Below, in pieces: positions 34,214 to 42,519 of a stretch of DNA of 64,000 bases. The number at the start of each line of letters is the position of its first letter. The first letter of the stretch is position 1. A program made the position numbers and the translations under genes. The notes under the pieces were generated by a model that searched no databases, was not told the DNA's origin, and worked only from the letters and a program-made list of their open reading frames with translations. Source of the DNA: Roseomonas alba. Lineage in GTDB: Bacteria; Pseudomonadota; Alphaproteobacteria; Acetobacterales; Acetobacteraceae. The DNA is taken from contig NZ_JAHYBZ010000006.1 of assembly GCF_019430885.1 (NCBI RefSeq), positions 248,001 to 312,000 on the forward strand, written 5' to 3'.

Positions 34214-34367
34214 TCGTCGTCTCCCATGCCGGATGAATCCGAGCCTAGCATGCCTGACGCGCGACGCCTGATCGGGCGCGCCTCCCCCTCCGCCGCGGAC
34301 GTGACGGACACGCCCATCCGGGCAACAGTCCGCGCGCCGGCAGTTCACGGCAGAGGAGAAAGACATC

Positions 34368-35381
34368 GTGTGCACCCGGACGCTCTATGTCGGCGAGGAC
34401 GGCACGGTCATCACCGGCCGCAACATGGACTGGAAGGAGGACATGGCCTCCGACCTCTGGGTGCTGCCCGCCGGCATGCCGCGTGACGGCGCGGCCGGGG
34501 CCGGTTCCATCGCGTGGGTGTCGCACTACGGGAGCCTCGTCGTCTCGGCCTATGACAACGGCACCTCCGACGGGCTCAATGAGAAGGGGCTGGCGGTGAA
34601 CCTGCTCTACCTCGCGGAATCGGAGTACGGGACGCCGGATGGCAGCCGGCCCCTGCTGTCGAACGGCGTCTGGGCGCAATATGTGCTCGACAACTTCGCC
34701 TCGGTGGCCGAGGCGGTGGCGGCCCTGGGGCAGGAGCCGTTCCAGATCGTCTCGCCGGCCCTGCCGAATGGTGCGAAGGCCACGCTGCATCTGTCGATCT
34801 CCGATGCGACGGGCGATTCGGCCATCCTCGAATATCTCGGCGGGACGCTGACAATTCACCATGGCCGCCAGTACGCAGTGATGACGAACTCGCCGGCCTA
34901 TGACGAGCAGTTGGCGATCAACGCCTACTGGGCGCGGATCGGCGGCCTGCAGTTCCTGCCCGGCACCAACAACGCCGCGGACCGCTTCGCACGTGCGTCC
35001 TTCCTGCTCGGCGCCATCCCGCGCAAGGCGGACCCCCACTACATGCGCGGCGTGCCGGGACAGTCCTATGCCCATCAGGCCGTCGCGGCCGTGCTCAGCG
35101 TGCAGCGCGCAGTCAGCGTGCCGCTAGGCATCACCACGCCGGAGCAGCCGAACATCTCCTCGACCATCTGGCGCACCGTCGCCGACCATCGGAGCATGAC
35201 CTACTATTTCGATTCCGCGACGCGGCCGAACACCTTCTGGGTGTCGCTGGCGAAGCTCAACCTCCGCGCCGGCGCCGCGGTCAGGCGGCTGACCATCCAG
35301 AATGGCGAGGTCTTCGCCGGCGAGGCTGCCGATCAGTTCCTGGACGCGACGCCCTTCAGCTTCGTCCCGATGACGGCCTGA
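34368..35381 (+). CDS. Linear amide C-N hydrolase (choloylglycine hydrolase / penicillin V acylase family)
   Basis: Ntn hydrolase that cleaves amide bonds in bile salts, penicillin V or acyl-homoserine lactones, depending on the member. It has 337 residues. It starts at a GTG (34368) preceded by GAGGAGAAAG, and the second residue is the catalytic Cys (MCTRTLYV), exposed after removal of Met. Other conserved points are GRNMDW (18-23), NEKGLAVNLL and VMTNSPAYDEQL. There is no signal peptide, so it is either cytoplasmic or exported atypically. The substrate cannot be fixed from sequence. Confidence 0.88.
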   Translation: MCTRTLYVGEDGTVITGRNMDWKEDMASDLWVLPAGMPRDGAAGAGSIAWVSHYGSLVVSAYDNGTSDGLNEKGLAVNLLYLAESEYGTPDGSRPLLSNGVWAQYVLDNFASVAEAVAALGQEPFQIVSPALPNGAKATLHLSISDATGDSAILEYLGGTLTIHHGRQYAVMTNSPAYDEQLAINAYWARIGGLQFLPGTNNAADRFARASFLLGAIPRKADPHYMRGVPGQSYAHQAVAAVLSVQRAVSVPLGITTPEQPNISSTIWRTVADHRSMTYYFDSATRPNTFWVSLAKLNLRAGAAVRRLTIQNGEVFAGEAADQFLDATPFSFVPMTA

Positions 35382-35470
35382 CAAGGCGCCTGCGGACCGC
35401 GGATCGCCGCGGCCGCACCCAGGCACGGCGCTTGCTTGGGCAGGGCGGCCTTCACCGGGAGTTGTCGCCC

Positions 35471-36445
35471 ATGCCGATCCTGACCGGTCGCCGCGCGCTT
35501 GCCGCCGGCGTCGCCAGCCTGCTCGCCGCGCCGCGCCTGGTCCGGGCGCAATCCGTCACGCGCGATGTGCGGTTGATCGTCCCCTATGCCCCCGGCGGGA
35601 CTGTGGACATCCTCGGCCGGCTGCTCGCCGAGGTGCTGCCGCCGACGCTTGGCCACAACGTCGTGGTCGAGAACCGGTCCGGCGCGGGCGCCTATATCGG
35701 GTTGCAGACGGTCGCGAATGCCCCGGTGGATGGGCACACCATCGGTCTCGCGCCGGATCTCGGCCTGGCCGTCAGCCCGGTCATCCCCGGTGCGACGCTG
35801 CCGATCGACCCGGACCGCACGCTGACGCCCGTCGCCTCGCTGATCCGCGTGCCGACGCTGCTGGTCGCGCGCAACAACGCCCCCTTCACGACCTTCGCCG
35901 AATTCATCGCCTATGCCCGCGCCAATCCGGGCAAGGTGACGGTGGGCGTATCCGGCACGGGGACCATCACGCATCTGCTCATCGCGCGCCTCGCGGCGCT
36001 GACCGGTATCTCGGTCGAGCATGTCCCCTATCGTGGTGGCACGCCGGCGCTGCTCGACGTCATGGCGGGCAATGTCGATCTCTATTTCAGCCTGATCACC
36101 GAATCGATGCCGCATGTCGAAGGCGGCAAGATGCGCCCGCTCGCCGTCGCCTCGCCCACGCGCAACGCCGCGCTGCCCGACATCCCGGCGCTGACCGAGA
36201 CCTGGCCCGGCTTCACCGGCACGGCGGATTACGGGTTGATCGTCGCCTCGGGCCTGTCGCCGGACTGGGTGGCCTTCTGGAACCGCACCGTTACCGACGC
36301 CCTGGCCAGGCCGGATGTGCAGGCGCGGCTGCAGCGCCTGCGCGCGGACCCGACCGGCGGATCGCCGGCCGACTACGCGACGAAGCTGCGCACCGAACGG
36401 GAAGTCTGGGGCGAGGTGGTCCGCCAGGCCGGCATCCGCGTCTGA
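35471..36445 (+). CDS. Bug/TctC-family solute-binding protein
   Basis: Second orphan tripartite tricarboxylate receptor, 324 residues from the ATG at 35471 (MPILTGRRALAAGVASLLAA). The GRRALAAG and APRLVRAQ signal is twin-arginine-like. Motifs are VRLIVPYAPGGTVDILGR, VVVENRSGAGAYIG, GVSGTGTITHLL and EHVPYRGGTPALLD. It lies 89 bases after the Ntn amidase on the same strand, so it may bind a product or substrate of that enzyme (inference). No membrane components are adjacent. A hairpin at its stop closes the unit. Confidence 0.9.
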   Translation: MPILTGRRALAAGVASLLAAPRLVRAQSVTRDVRLIVPYAPGGTVDILGRLLAEVLPPTLGHNVVVENRSGAGAYIGLQTVANAPVDGHTIGLAPDLGLAVSPVIPGATLPIDPDRTLTPVASLIRVPTLLVARNNAPFTTFAEFIAYARANPGKVTVGVSGTGTITHLLIARLAALTGISVEHVPYRGGTPALLDVMAGNVDLYFSLITESMPHVEGGKMRPLAVASPTRNAALPDIPALTETWPGFTGTADYGLIVASGLSPDWVAFWNRTVTDALARPDVQARLQRLRADPTGGSPADYATKLRTEREVWGEVVRQAGIRV

Positions 36446-36477
36446 TACCCGCCAGCCTCATGGCTGACCCGGTATCA
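36443..36477. terminator. Hairpin at the end of the receptor gene
   Basis: An imperfect stem starting with the stop codon: TGATACC (36443-36449) pairs with GGTATCA (36471-36477), and inside it CAGCC-TCAT-GGCTG pairs again. It sits between two convergent genes and could serve both strands. It has no T-run. Confidence 0.5.
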
Positions 36478-36562
36478 GAAGCTTGGTATCGCGCGCGGCC
36501 GCCCCAACAACGCCGCGCACCATGCCGCCGAATAGGTCACCGGCAAGACTCGGCCGTATGAG

Positions 36563-37453
36563 TCACGCCGCGACATAGCCAGGCCCGTCGAGGTCGGCGA
36601 TCAGGCCCGGCCCTTCGGGTGTCCAGCCCAGCGCCGCGCGCGTCGCGGCGCTGGAGGCCGGCACGTCGAGCTCGGCGAAATGCGCGAACCAGCCGAAATG
36701 CGCGGCCGCGTCTTCCGCCGGTCGGCTGACGCAGGGCACGCCGAGGCCCCGCGCGATCGCCGCGGCGATGTCGCGGAAGGGCACGCCTTCCTCGGCGACG
36801 GCATGGTAGCGCGCCTGGGTCACGCCGGTCTCCAGCACCAGCCGATAGAGCCGCGCGGCATCGCCGCGATGCACGGCGGGCCAGCGGTTGGCGCCCTCCC
36901 CGGCGAAGACGGACACGCCCTTGGCGCGCGCGATACCGATCAGGATGGGCACGAAGCCATGATCGCCTGTCCCATGTACCGAAGGCGGCAGCCGCACCAC
37001 ACCGACTCGCACGCCGCGCGCCGCGAGCTCCGCCGCGGCCGCCTCCGTCGCCACGCGCGGGTTCGCGCCCGTGGCCGGCGCGTCGGTCTCCTGCCCAAAC
37101 CGCCCGGGCGGTAGCAGGCCGATGCCCGAGGTGACGATCAGCGGACGCCGCGACCCCAGCAGCGCCCCGCCGAGCGCGGCGATCACCCGGCCATCGAGAG
37201 CGCAGTTCTCCGCGAAGCGCGTGAAGTCGTGGTTGAAGGCAGTGTGCACCACGGCGTCCACGCCTTCAGTGCCGCGCACGAGGCTGTCGGGATCCTCGAG
37301 GCTGCCGCGATGCGGGTCGGCACCCGCTTCGGCGAGCGTGGCCGCCGCGGCCTCCGACCGTGCCAGGCCGCGCACCCGATGGCCCGCGGCGATGAGGTCC
37401 CGGACCACCGCCGACCCGACGAAACCCGTCGCCCCCGTGACGAAGACATGCAT
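36563..37453 (-). CDS. NAD-dependent epimerase/dehydratase, SDR family
   Basis: Atypical/extended SDR Rossmann enzyme. It has 296 residues from the ATG at 37453. The dinucleotide loop VTGATGFVGSAVV is at 5-17, and the region near residue 100 has SGIGLLPP in place of a clear SSS. The usual YxxxK is not evident, so it may be a non-catalytic or atypical member, similar to NAD(P)-binding isoflavone-reductase-like proteins. A long open frame upstream of 37453 belongs to the antisense of the AraC gene. It is divergent from that AraC regulator, which may control it. Confidence 0.85.
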   Translation of the reverse strand: MHVFVTGATGFVGSAVVRDLIAAGHRVRGLARSEAAAATLAEAGADPHRGSLEDPDSLVRGTEGVDAVVHTAFNHDFTRFAENCALDGRVIAALGGALLGSRRPLIVTSGIGLLPPGRFGQETDAPATGANPRVATEAAAAELAARGVRVGVVRLPPSVHGTGDHGFVPILIGIARAKGVSVFAGEGANRWPAVHRGDAARLYRLVLETGVTQARYHAVAEEGVPFRDIAAAIARGLGVPCVSRPAEDAAAHFGWFAHFAELDVPASSAATRAALGWTPEGPGLIADLDGPGYVAA

Positions 37454-37558
37454 GGCGCCCTGCCCCTCCAAATGCGGTCGGGCTTCACCTAGAGCGTGGA
37501 AGCCGCACGCTCCATGCCGTAGCCTCCGGAATATCTTCGCGATCGTCCGGCAGAGGTG

Positions 37559-38491
37559 ATGGATCCGCTTTCCGACGTGCTGGGGCTGCTGAAGCCGCGC
37601 AACCTGATGTCGGCCGGCTTCGATGCCGGCGGGCCCTGGTCCGTCCGCTTTCCCGACCAGCAGGCGACCATCAAATGCGGCGCCGTCGTCAGCGGGACCT
37701 GCTGGGTCACGGTGGAAGGCGTGGCGGCGCCGGTGCGCCTCGATGCGGGGGCGTCCTTCCTGCTGCCGAGCGGGCGGCCCTTTCGCCTCGCCAGCGATCC
37801 CGCCTTGCCGCCGGTCGAGGCCGGCACGATGTTTCCTCTGGCCCGCCATGGCGGCGTCGTGACGATCCAGGGCGGCGGCGAGACCTTCCTCGTCAGCAGC
37901 CGCTTTGCGCTGGACGGCGCGCATGCGGCGATGCTGCTGCGCGTGCTGCCGCCCATCATCCATCTGCGCCCGCAGGGCGAGGAGGCCGCGCTGCGCTGGT
38001 CCGTCGAGCGCATGATGCAGGAGCTGCGCGACCCGCAGCCGGGCAGTGCGCTGGTCATCCAGGACCTCGCCCGCATGATGCTGATCGAGGGGCTGCGCCG
38101 CCACCTGGCCGAGGCTCCGCAGGGCGGTGTCGGCTGGCTCTTCGCCCTCGCCGATCGGCGGCTGGGTGCTGCCATCGGCTGCCTCCACGACGCCCCGGCG
38201 CATCGCTGGACGCTGGCCGAGCTGGCGGCCCGCGCCGGCATGTCGCGGTCGACCTTCGCGCAGCATTTCCGGGAGAAGGTCGGGACCTCTCCCCTCGACT
38301 ACCTGACGCGGTGGCGTATGGCGCTGGCCGCGGAGCGGCTGGCGCGGTCGGGCGATCCGGTGTCGGTCCTCGCCCCGGCGCTCGGCTATGAGTCCGAGAG
38401 CGCCTTCAGCACGGCCTTCAAGCGCGTGATGGGCTGCTCGCCTCGGGTCTATGGCCGCCAGGCCGCGGCGCGGGAGGCCGGCACGCGGTGA
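37559..38491 (+). CDS. AraC-family regulator with N-terminal cupin
   Basis: It has 310 residues from the ATG at 37559. A Cupin_6 type N-terminal domain (about 5-180; GPWSVRFPDQQATIKCG) is followed by a C-terminal pair of helix-turn-helix motifs: WTLAELAARAGMSRSTFAQH (about 222-241) and the second ending FSTAFKRVMGCSPRVYGRQ. The first cupin strand set suggests a small-molecule effector. It shares a 105-base divergent promoter region with the SDR gene, the common layout for an AraC regulator and its target. Confidence 0.9.
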   Translation: MDPLSDVLGLLKPRNLMSAGFDAGGPWSVRFPDQQATIKCGAVVSGTCWVTVEGVAAPVRLDAGASFLLPSGRPFRLASDPALPPVEAGTMFPLARHGGVVTIQGGGETFLVSSRFALDGAHAAMLLRVLPPIIHLRPQGEEAALRWSVERMMQELRDPQPGSALVIQDLARMMLIEGLRRHLAEAPQGGVGWLFALADRRLGAAIGCLHDAPAHRWTLAELAARAGMSRSTFAQHFREKVGTSPLDYLTRWRMALAAERLARSGDPVSVLAPALGYESESAFSTAFKRVMGCSPRVYGRQAAAREAGTR

Positions 38492-38662
38492 AGGCCCGTC
38501 AGGGGCCGCCCGACGCCGACAGGCCTCGTTCGTCCAGACAAGCTACGGATGGTTGCCGCGTGGCACATCGGCCGCAAGCGCATCACCGGCATCCGGCGCG
38601 CTTGGCGTGCCGCGCGGTGTGGTGTCATATCCGTCACAATCTTCCCGCAAAGGTGGTGACGC

Positions 38663-39646
38663 ATGTGCGGTTCCGCTCGGTCGCGCCTGCTGCTTCTCGT
38701 CCTGTTTCTCCTCGTGGGGCCACGGATTGCCGCCGCCCAGACGCTGCGCGAGGACCTGCTCAATCTCGGCCGCGCCGGCGCGATCGGCGGGGCGATGCAT
38801 TCCTTTTCCGTCTTCGGCGGCGTGCCGGGCATCAGCGCGGCGACCTACGATTCCGACGGGCTTCACCTCGACAGCTACAAGGTGCCGCTGTCGCACAGCT
38901 TCGCGCCCATCGCATCAGGCTGGCTGGCAGGCACCGCGCCCTATGTCGAGCTGACGGCGGGCTACCTCCATGCGCGGGACGACACCACCGTCACCGACGC
39001 GGCGCTGGGCTCGACCGATGCGCGGCTGACCTTCGATGCCATCACCGTCCTCGCCGGCGTCGGGCTCGACATTCCGATCCTCGAGGATCTTGGCGGCAAG
39101 ACGATCCTGCGGCCCATCCTGCTCGCGGGCTACGCCTATATCAGCAGCAACACGCGGTTCAGCGGCCCGAATGCGAGCGCCATCGCCACGGCGACGCAGG
39201 GGCTGCTCACGGATGTATCGCTCAACAGCCTCCTGCTGGGGGGGGCGATCGCGCTGACCCATGAACGTTCGATCTGGGGCGATGTCACGCTGATGCTGGG
39301 GCTGCGCTTCAACCAGCTCGTCGACACGGGGCTGCATGCGAGCGATTCCGCGCTCAACACCACCAACGGGTTCAGCGTCGCGACCGCGGTGATCGAGCTG
39401 AAGGGACCGACCGGGATCGAGGTCGCGGGCCGTGCCCTGCGCTGGATCACCTTCGCCTCCGGGACCGGGATGTATGGGCGGAACAGCGATGCGCTGGGCT
39501 TCTCCAGCTTCGCCGAGCTCGGCGCCGGGCTGGAACTGGCGGGCGACCTGCTGATCCCGGGCGTTGAGGCGGTGAGCCTGCGCGGGTCTGGCCTGTTCGG
39601 CGACAACGTCACCGGCTGGAGCGTGGGGCTGGCCTTCAGCTTCTGA
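38663..39646 (+). CDS. Outer-membrane autotransporter-type beta-barrel protein
   Basis: It has 327 residues. A signal peptide (residues 1-25, ending RIAAAQ) is followed by alternating beta strands ending in the outer-membrane signature GWSVGLAFSF, with the C-terminal Phe recognised by the BAM complex. The segment TAPYVELTAGYLHARDD and the repeated aromatic strand ends suit a barrel of 10-12 strands. It resembles the 'solitary outer membrane autotransporter barrel' group, with no passenger domain. Function unknown. An unrelated GT4 gene converges 12 bases after it. Confidence 0.75.
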   Translation: MCGSARSRLLLLVLFLLVGPRIAAAQTLREDLLNLGRAGAIGGAMHSFSVFGGVPGISAATYDSDGLHLDSYKVPLSHSFAPIASGWLAGTAPYVELTAGYLHARDDTTVTDAALGSTDARLTFDAITVLAGVGLDIPILEDLGGKTILRPILLAGYAYISSNTRFSGPNASAIATATQGLLTDVSLNSLLLGGAIALTHERSIWGDVTLMLGLRFNQLVDTGLHASDSALNTTNGFSVATAVIELKGPTGIEVAGRALRWITFASGTGMYGRNSDALGFSSFAELGAGLELAGDLLIPGVEAVSLRGSGLFGDNVTGWSVGLAFSF

Positions 39647-39658
39647 ACGGCGCGCGGA

Positions 39659-40807
39659 TCAGCACGCCTCGAACAGCACGTCCTGCAGCGTGTCGCAGAC
39701 CGCGCGCCAGGAGAAGCGGTCATGCACCAGCCGGCTGCCCGCCGCACCGCCGGTCGCCTGCGGTGCGGCAATGGCGGCCTCGATGCAGGCGATCAGCGCG
39801 TCGAGGTCCGGTTCCAGCGCGCGGCGCGGACCATCCTCGATGATGCGGCTTTCGATGGTCTGGCCCAGGCACGGGTCGAAATACGTGTCGGTGGCGCCGC
39901 CGCGCGTGACGATGATCGGCACACCACAGGCCGCGGCCTCCAGCGGGGGCATGTTGAACCCCTCGCAGCGATAGGCCGAGACGTAGCAATCGGCGGCAAC
40001 GTAGAGCGCCTGCATCTGCCGGATGTTCAGGTTACGCGAGATGAAGGCGATGTCGCGCAGCACCGCCTCGGTGAAGGCGGCCGCATGCGGGCCGGCCATC
40101 AGGGTGCGCAGGATGCCCTGGCCCTGCCAGCCATAGAGGTCCGCGGAATCCTTCAGCGCCAGGCGCAGCCGCGGATGCTTGGGCTTCAGCGCGGCATAGG
40201 CGCGCAACAGCAGGTCGACGCCCTTGTTGCGCGACATGCTGCCGAGCGAGAGCAGCACGAAATCGTCGGGGCCGAAGCGCAGCATGCTGCGCAGGCGCTG
40301 CCGGTCGCCGGGCGCGGCGGGACGGAAGATCGCGGGATCGATGCCATGCGGCACGACCGAGACCTCTTCCGGCTCGAAGCCATAGGCGAGGAAACCCTGC
40401 TGCGACCAAGCCGAAGGCGTGACGACATGCACGCCATTGTCGCGCGCCTGCGCGATGTCGAGCCCGTCGCGCACCATGCCATCGAGCACCCCATCCTCGG
40501 AGGTCCCGAAAACGAAAAGACGGCCCGAACGGGCCGCCGAGAAATCATAGGGATAGGCAATGCGGAAAGTGACGTCGACGGGCTCGTCTGAATCGGGGGC
40601 TCGGAGTTCGGAAATCGCGGTGGTCTGTGCGGGGTCGAATCCCCCGGAATTGTTTCGGCTGTTCCATTCCTGCCGGAAGAACGGCGTATCGAGGAACCGT
40701 ATGGTCAATCCTCGTCGGAGCAGTTCGAGGATCTGCCACTGATTCACCATGGCGTAGGAATGATTGATCCCGCGCCATCCCTCGACGAGCAGTTTCCGCC
40801 CGACCAT
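39659..40807 (-). CDS. Glycosyltransferase family 4
   Basis: GT-B fold retaining glycosyltransferase, probably for cell-surface polysaccharide. It has 382 residues from the ATG at 40807 (MVGRKLLVEGWRGINHSY). The N-terminal half starts with the acceptor domain and VEGWRGINHSY. The C-terminal donor domain has LSLGSMSRNKGVDLLLRAY and the family E-x7-E motif in SAYRCEGFNMPPLEAAACGVP, followed by VTRGGATDTYF. A TTG start six codons upstream is less likely. The donor and acceptor are unknown and no other glycan genes are adjacent. Confidence 0.88.
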   Translation of the reverse strand: MVGRKLLVEGWRGINHSYAMVNQWQILELLRRGLTIRFLDTPFFRQEWNSRNNSGGFDPAQTTAISELRAPDSDEPVDVTFRIAYPYDFSAARSGRLFVFGTSEDGVLDGMVRDGLDIAQARDNGVHVVTPSAWSQQGFLAYGFEPEEVSVVPHGIDPAIFRPAAPGDRQRLRSMLRFGPDDFVLLSLGSMSRNKGVDLLLRAYAALKPKHPRLRLALKDSADLYGWQGQGILRTLMAGPHAAAFTEAVLRDIAFISRNLNIRQMQALYVAADCYVSAYRCEGFNMPPLEAAACGVPIIVTRGGATDTYFDPCLGQTIESRIIEDGPRRALEPDLDALIACIEAAIAAPQATGGAAGSRLVHDRFSWRAVCDTLQDVLFEAC

Positions 40808-41201
40808 TGCCCCGGATGTCCGCAAACTTCAGCGAGCATAGAATGGTCCAGGCTGGCGGATCCGCCAGCCGACATCTTCGCTGATATACAATTTGTAACA
40901 CCACGCCCGGCCGAACGGCGCGCGTGGGTTGCCGTCGCCGGCGCCCGAACCGGATGCGTCGTCGAGAAGAAGGGGCGCGCAAACAACCCCACCCCGCGTG
41001 CCGTCCCACGCGAGCTTCGCCAGCAATTTCGCCGCTGTCAGCGTTGCGCCCTCCGGCTGTGCAACCCGCGGCTTCGTGAACACATCTTGGACAATTCTCG
41101 ACGGGATGTCGAATTTTCTGCCGGCCGGTCTGGCCCGATCCGCCGTCAGGCCGCTTACACTCCCGCCTGGCCCTCGGGCCCAATGTAACGGAGGCTAGTC
41201 G
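40808..41201. other. Intergenic stretch without a confident gene
   Basis: 394 bases. An 84-codon frame on the minus strand (40829-41083, MFTKPRVAQPEGATLTAAK) is open but has no recognisable ribosome site or family. It could be the tail of a decayed gene, because its end AWCYKLYISEDVGWR looks protein-like. The right end holds CGGAGG for the next gene. Nothing else recognised. Confidence 0.4.
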
Positions 41202-41435
41202 ATGGACGAGGCGCTGCGGGACGCCTACGTACAGGCATGCGTTGAGCTCGAGGCGGCGTGCGAGGCGCTGAAAGCGGCCAAGGCACGGCTTCAGGCTGCA
41301 CGCGACCGCTGCGCCGGCATCGAGGCCGAACTCAAGATGACCGGACTGTCCCAGGCCCCCTTCCCCGAACTGCCGTGCGAATCAACCAGGTCGCGCTATG
41401 GACCCGCGCCGGTGGAACCGAAGACCAAGGATTGA
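41202..41435 (+). CDS. Small coiled-coil protein
   Basis: It has 77 residues from the ATG at 41202, with CGGAGG 7 bases upstream. The first 45 residues form a continuous charged alanine-rich helix (ACEALKAAKARLQAARDR), predicted to be a coiled coil. The rest is polar and proline-rich, ending KTKD. No family recognised. A good ribosome site supports expression. Confidence 0.5.
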   Translation: MDEALRDAYVQACVELEAACEALKAAKARLQAARDRCAGIEAELKMTGLSQAPFPELPCESTRSRYGPAPVEPKTKD

Positions 41436-41565
41436 CGCCCGGCCAGCGGCCGGTTCAGGCCATGCGGCGCCGCGGCGCGCCGGTCATCGCCAGCACATCC
41501 ACCCTCCCACACAGCCTGGACGCACCACGCCGTCGACCCTGGTCGGCCGAGCGGCCCTGCGCGCC

Positions 41566-42450
41566 TCACGCCGCGGGGGAGCCCTTCGCCGGATCGATGG
41601 TGTCCGGCACCAGCTTGAACGCATATTCCGGCTGCAGGTAGTCGCCCGGCTTCTGCCGCTTCGGCAGGGTGATCTTCTCGCGCTTCGGCGCCTCATACGG
41701 AATGTGGCGCAGCAAATGGCGGATGATGTTGAGCCGCGCCCGCTTCTTGTCGTCCGAGAAGGCGACGAACCACGGCGCCCAGGCCGTGTCGGTAGCCAGG
41801 AACATCGCATCCCGCGCCCGCGAATAGTCGTACCAGCGGCTGTAGGATTTCAGATCCATCGGCGACAGCTTCCACAGTTTCCGCCCATCGTCGATGCGCG
41901 CCTCCAGCCGGCGGGTCTGCTCCTCGGGGCTCACCTCCAGCCAATATTTCAGCAGGATCACGCCGGAATCGACGACCGCCTTCTCGAAGGAAGGCACGGT
42001 CTCCAGGAAGCGCTCGACCTGCCTCTCGCTGGTGAAGCCCATCACGCGCTCGACGCCGGCGCGATTGTACCAGGACCGGTCGAAGATCACGACCTCGCCG
42101 CCGGCCGGTAGGTGCTGGACGTAGCGCTGCATGTACATCTGCGTCTTCTCGCGATCGGTCGGCGCGGGCAGCGCGACGACGCGGAAGATGCGCGGGCTGA
42201 CGCGCTCGGTGATGGCCTTGATGGTGCCGCCCTTGCCGGCGCCGTCGCGGCCCTCGAAGACGATGCAGATCTTCGTGCCGGTGTGCTGAACCCACATCTG
42301 CAGCTTGACCAGTTCGACATGCAGGTCGCGCAGGGTGCTTTCATAGACCTTGCGGGACAGCCGCCCATCCGCCTTCAGGCCAGGCTCCGGCGCGGCCTCG
42401 GCGGCCTTCCCGGCGCGATCCCTGTCCTTGTCCTTCTGCTTCTTGGCCAT
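41566..42450 (-). CDS. ppk2: Polyphosphate kinase 2 (class I)
   Basis: Transfers phosphate between polyphosphate and nucleotides, usually making GTP or ATP from the diphosphate. It has 294 residues. Walker A is GRDGAGKGGT (67-76), Walker B is VVIFDRSWYNRAG (120-132), and the lid residues are in WLEVSPEEQTRRL. A 30-residue charged Lys-rich N-terminus precedes the fold. It lies 69 bases downstream of the phnM-like gene on the same strand. This is an interesting neighbour for a phosphonate operon, because both deal with phosphate supply. Confidence 0.93.
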   Translation of the reverse strand: MAKKQKDKDRDRAGKAAEAAPEPGLKADGRLSRKVYESTLRDLHVELVKLQMWVQHTGTKICIVFEGRDGAGKGGTIKAITERVSPRIFRVVALPAPTDREKTQMYMQRYVQHLPAGGEVVIFDRSWYNRAGVERVMGFTSERQVERFLETVPSFEKAVVDSGVILLKYWLEVSPEEQTRRLEARIDDGRKLWKLSPMDLKSYSRWYDYSRARDAMFLATDTAWAPWFVAFSDDKKRARLNIIRHLLRHIPYEAPKREKITLPKRQKPGDYLQPEYAFKLVPDTIDPAKGSPAA

Positions 42451-42519
42451 CGCCGCAGCACCCCCATGCCATCGCTCGTGACAGGAATGCTACGGCGCCG
42501 CCGATGCGCCCGCCAGCGG

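Noticed and set aside
36563..38266. A 567-codon frame around the SDR epimerase
   Set aside because: Only the last 296 codons are the enzyme, starting with a normal Rossmann motif after the ATG at 37453. The upstream part is antisense of the AraC gene.
40829..41083. An 84-codon minus-strand gene
   Set aside because: Open and mildly protein-like but without a ribosome site, family or conservation evidence; described only as part of the intergenic stretch.
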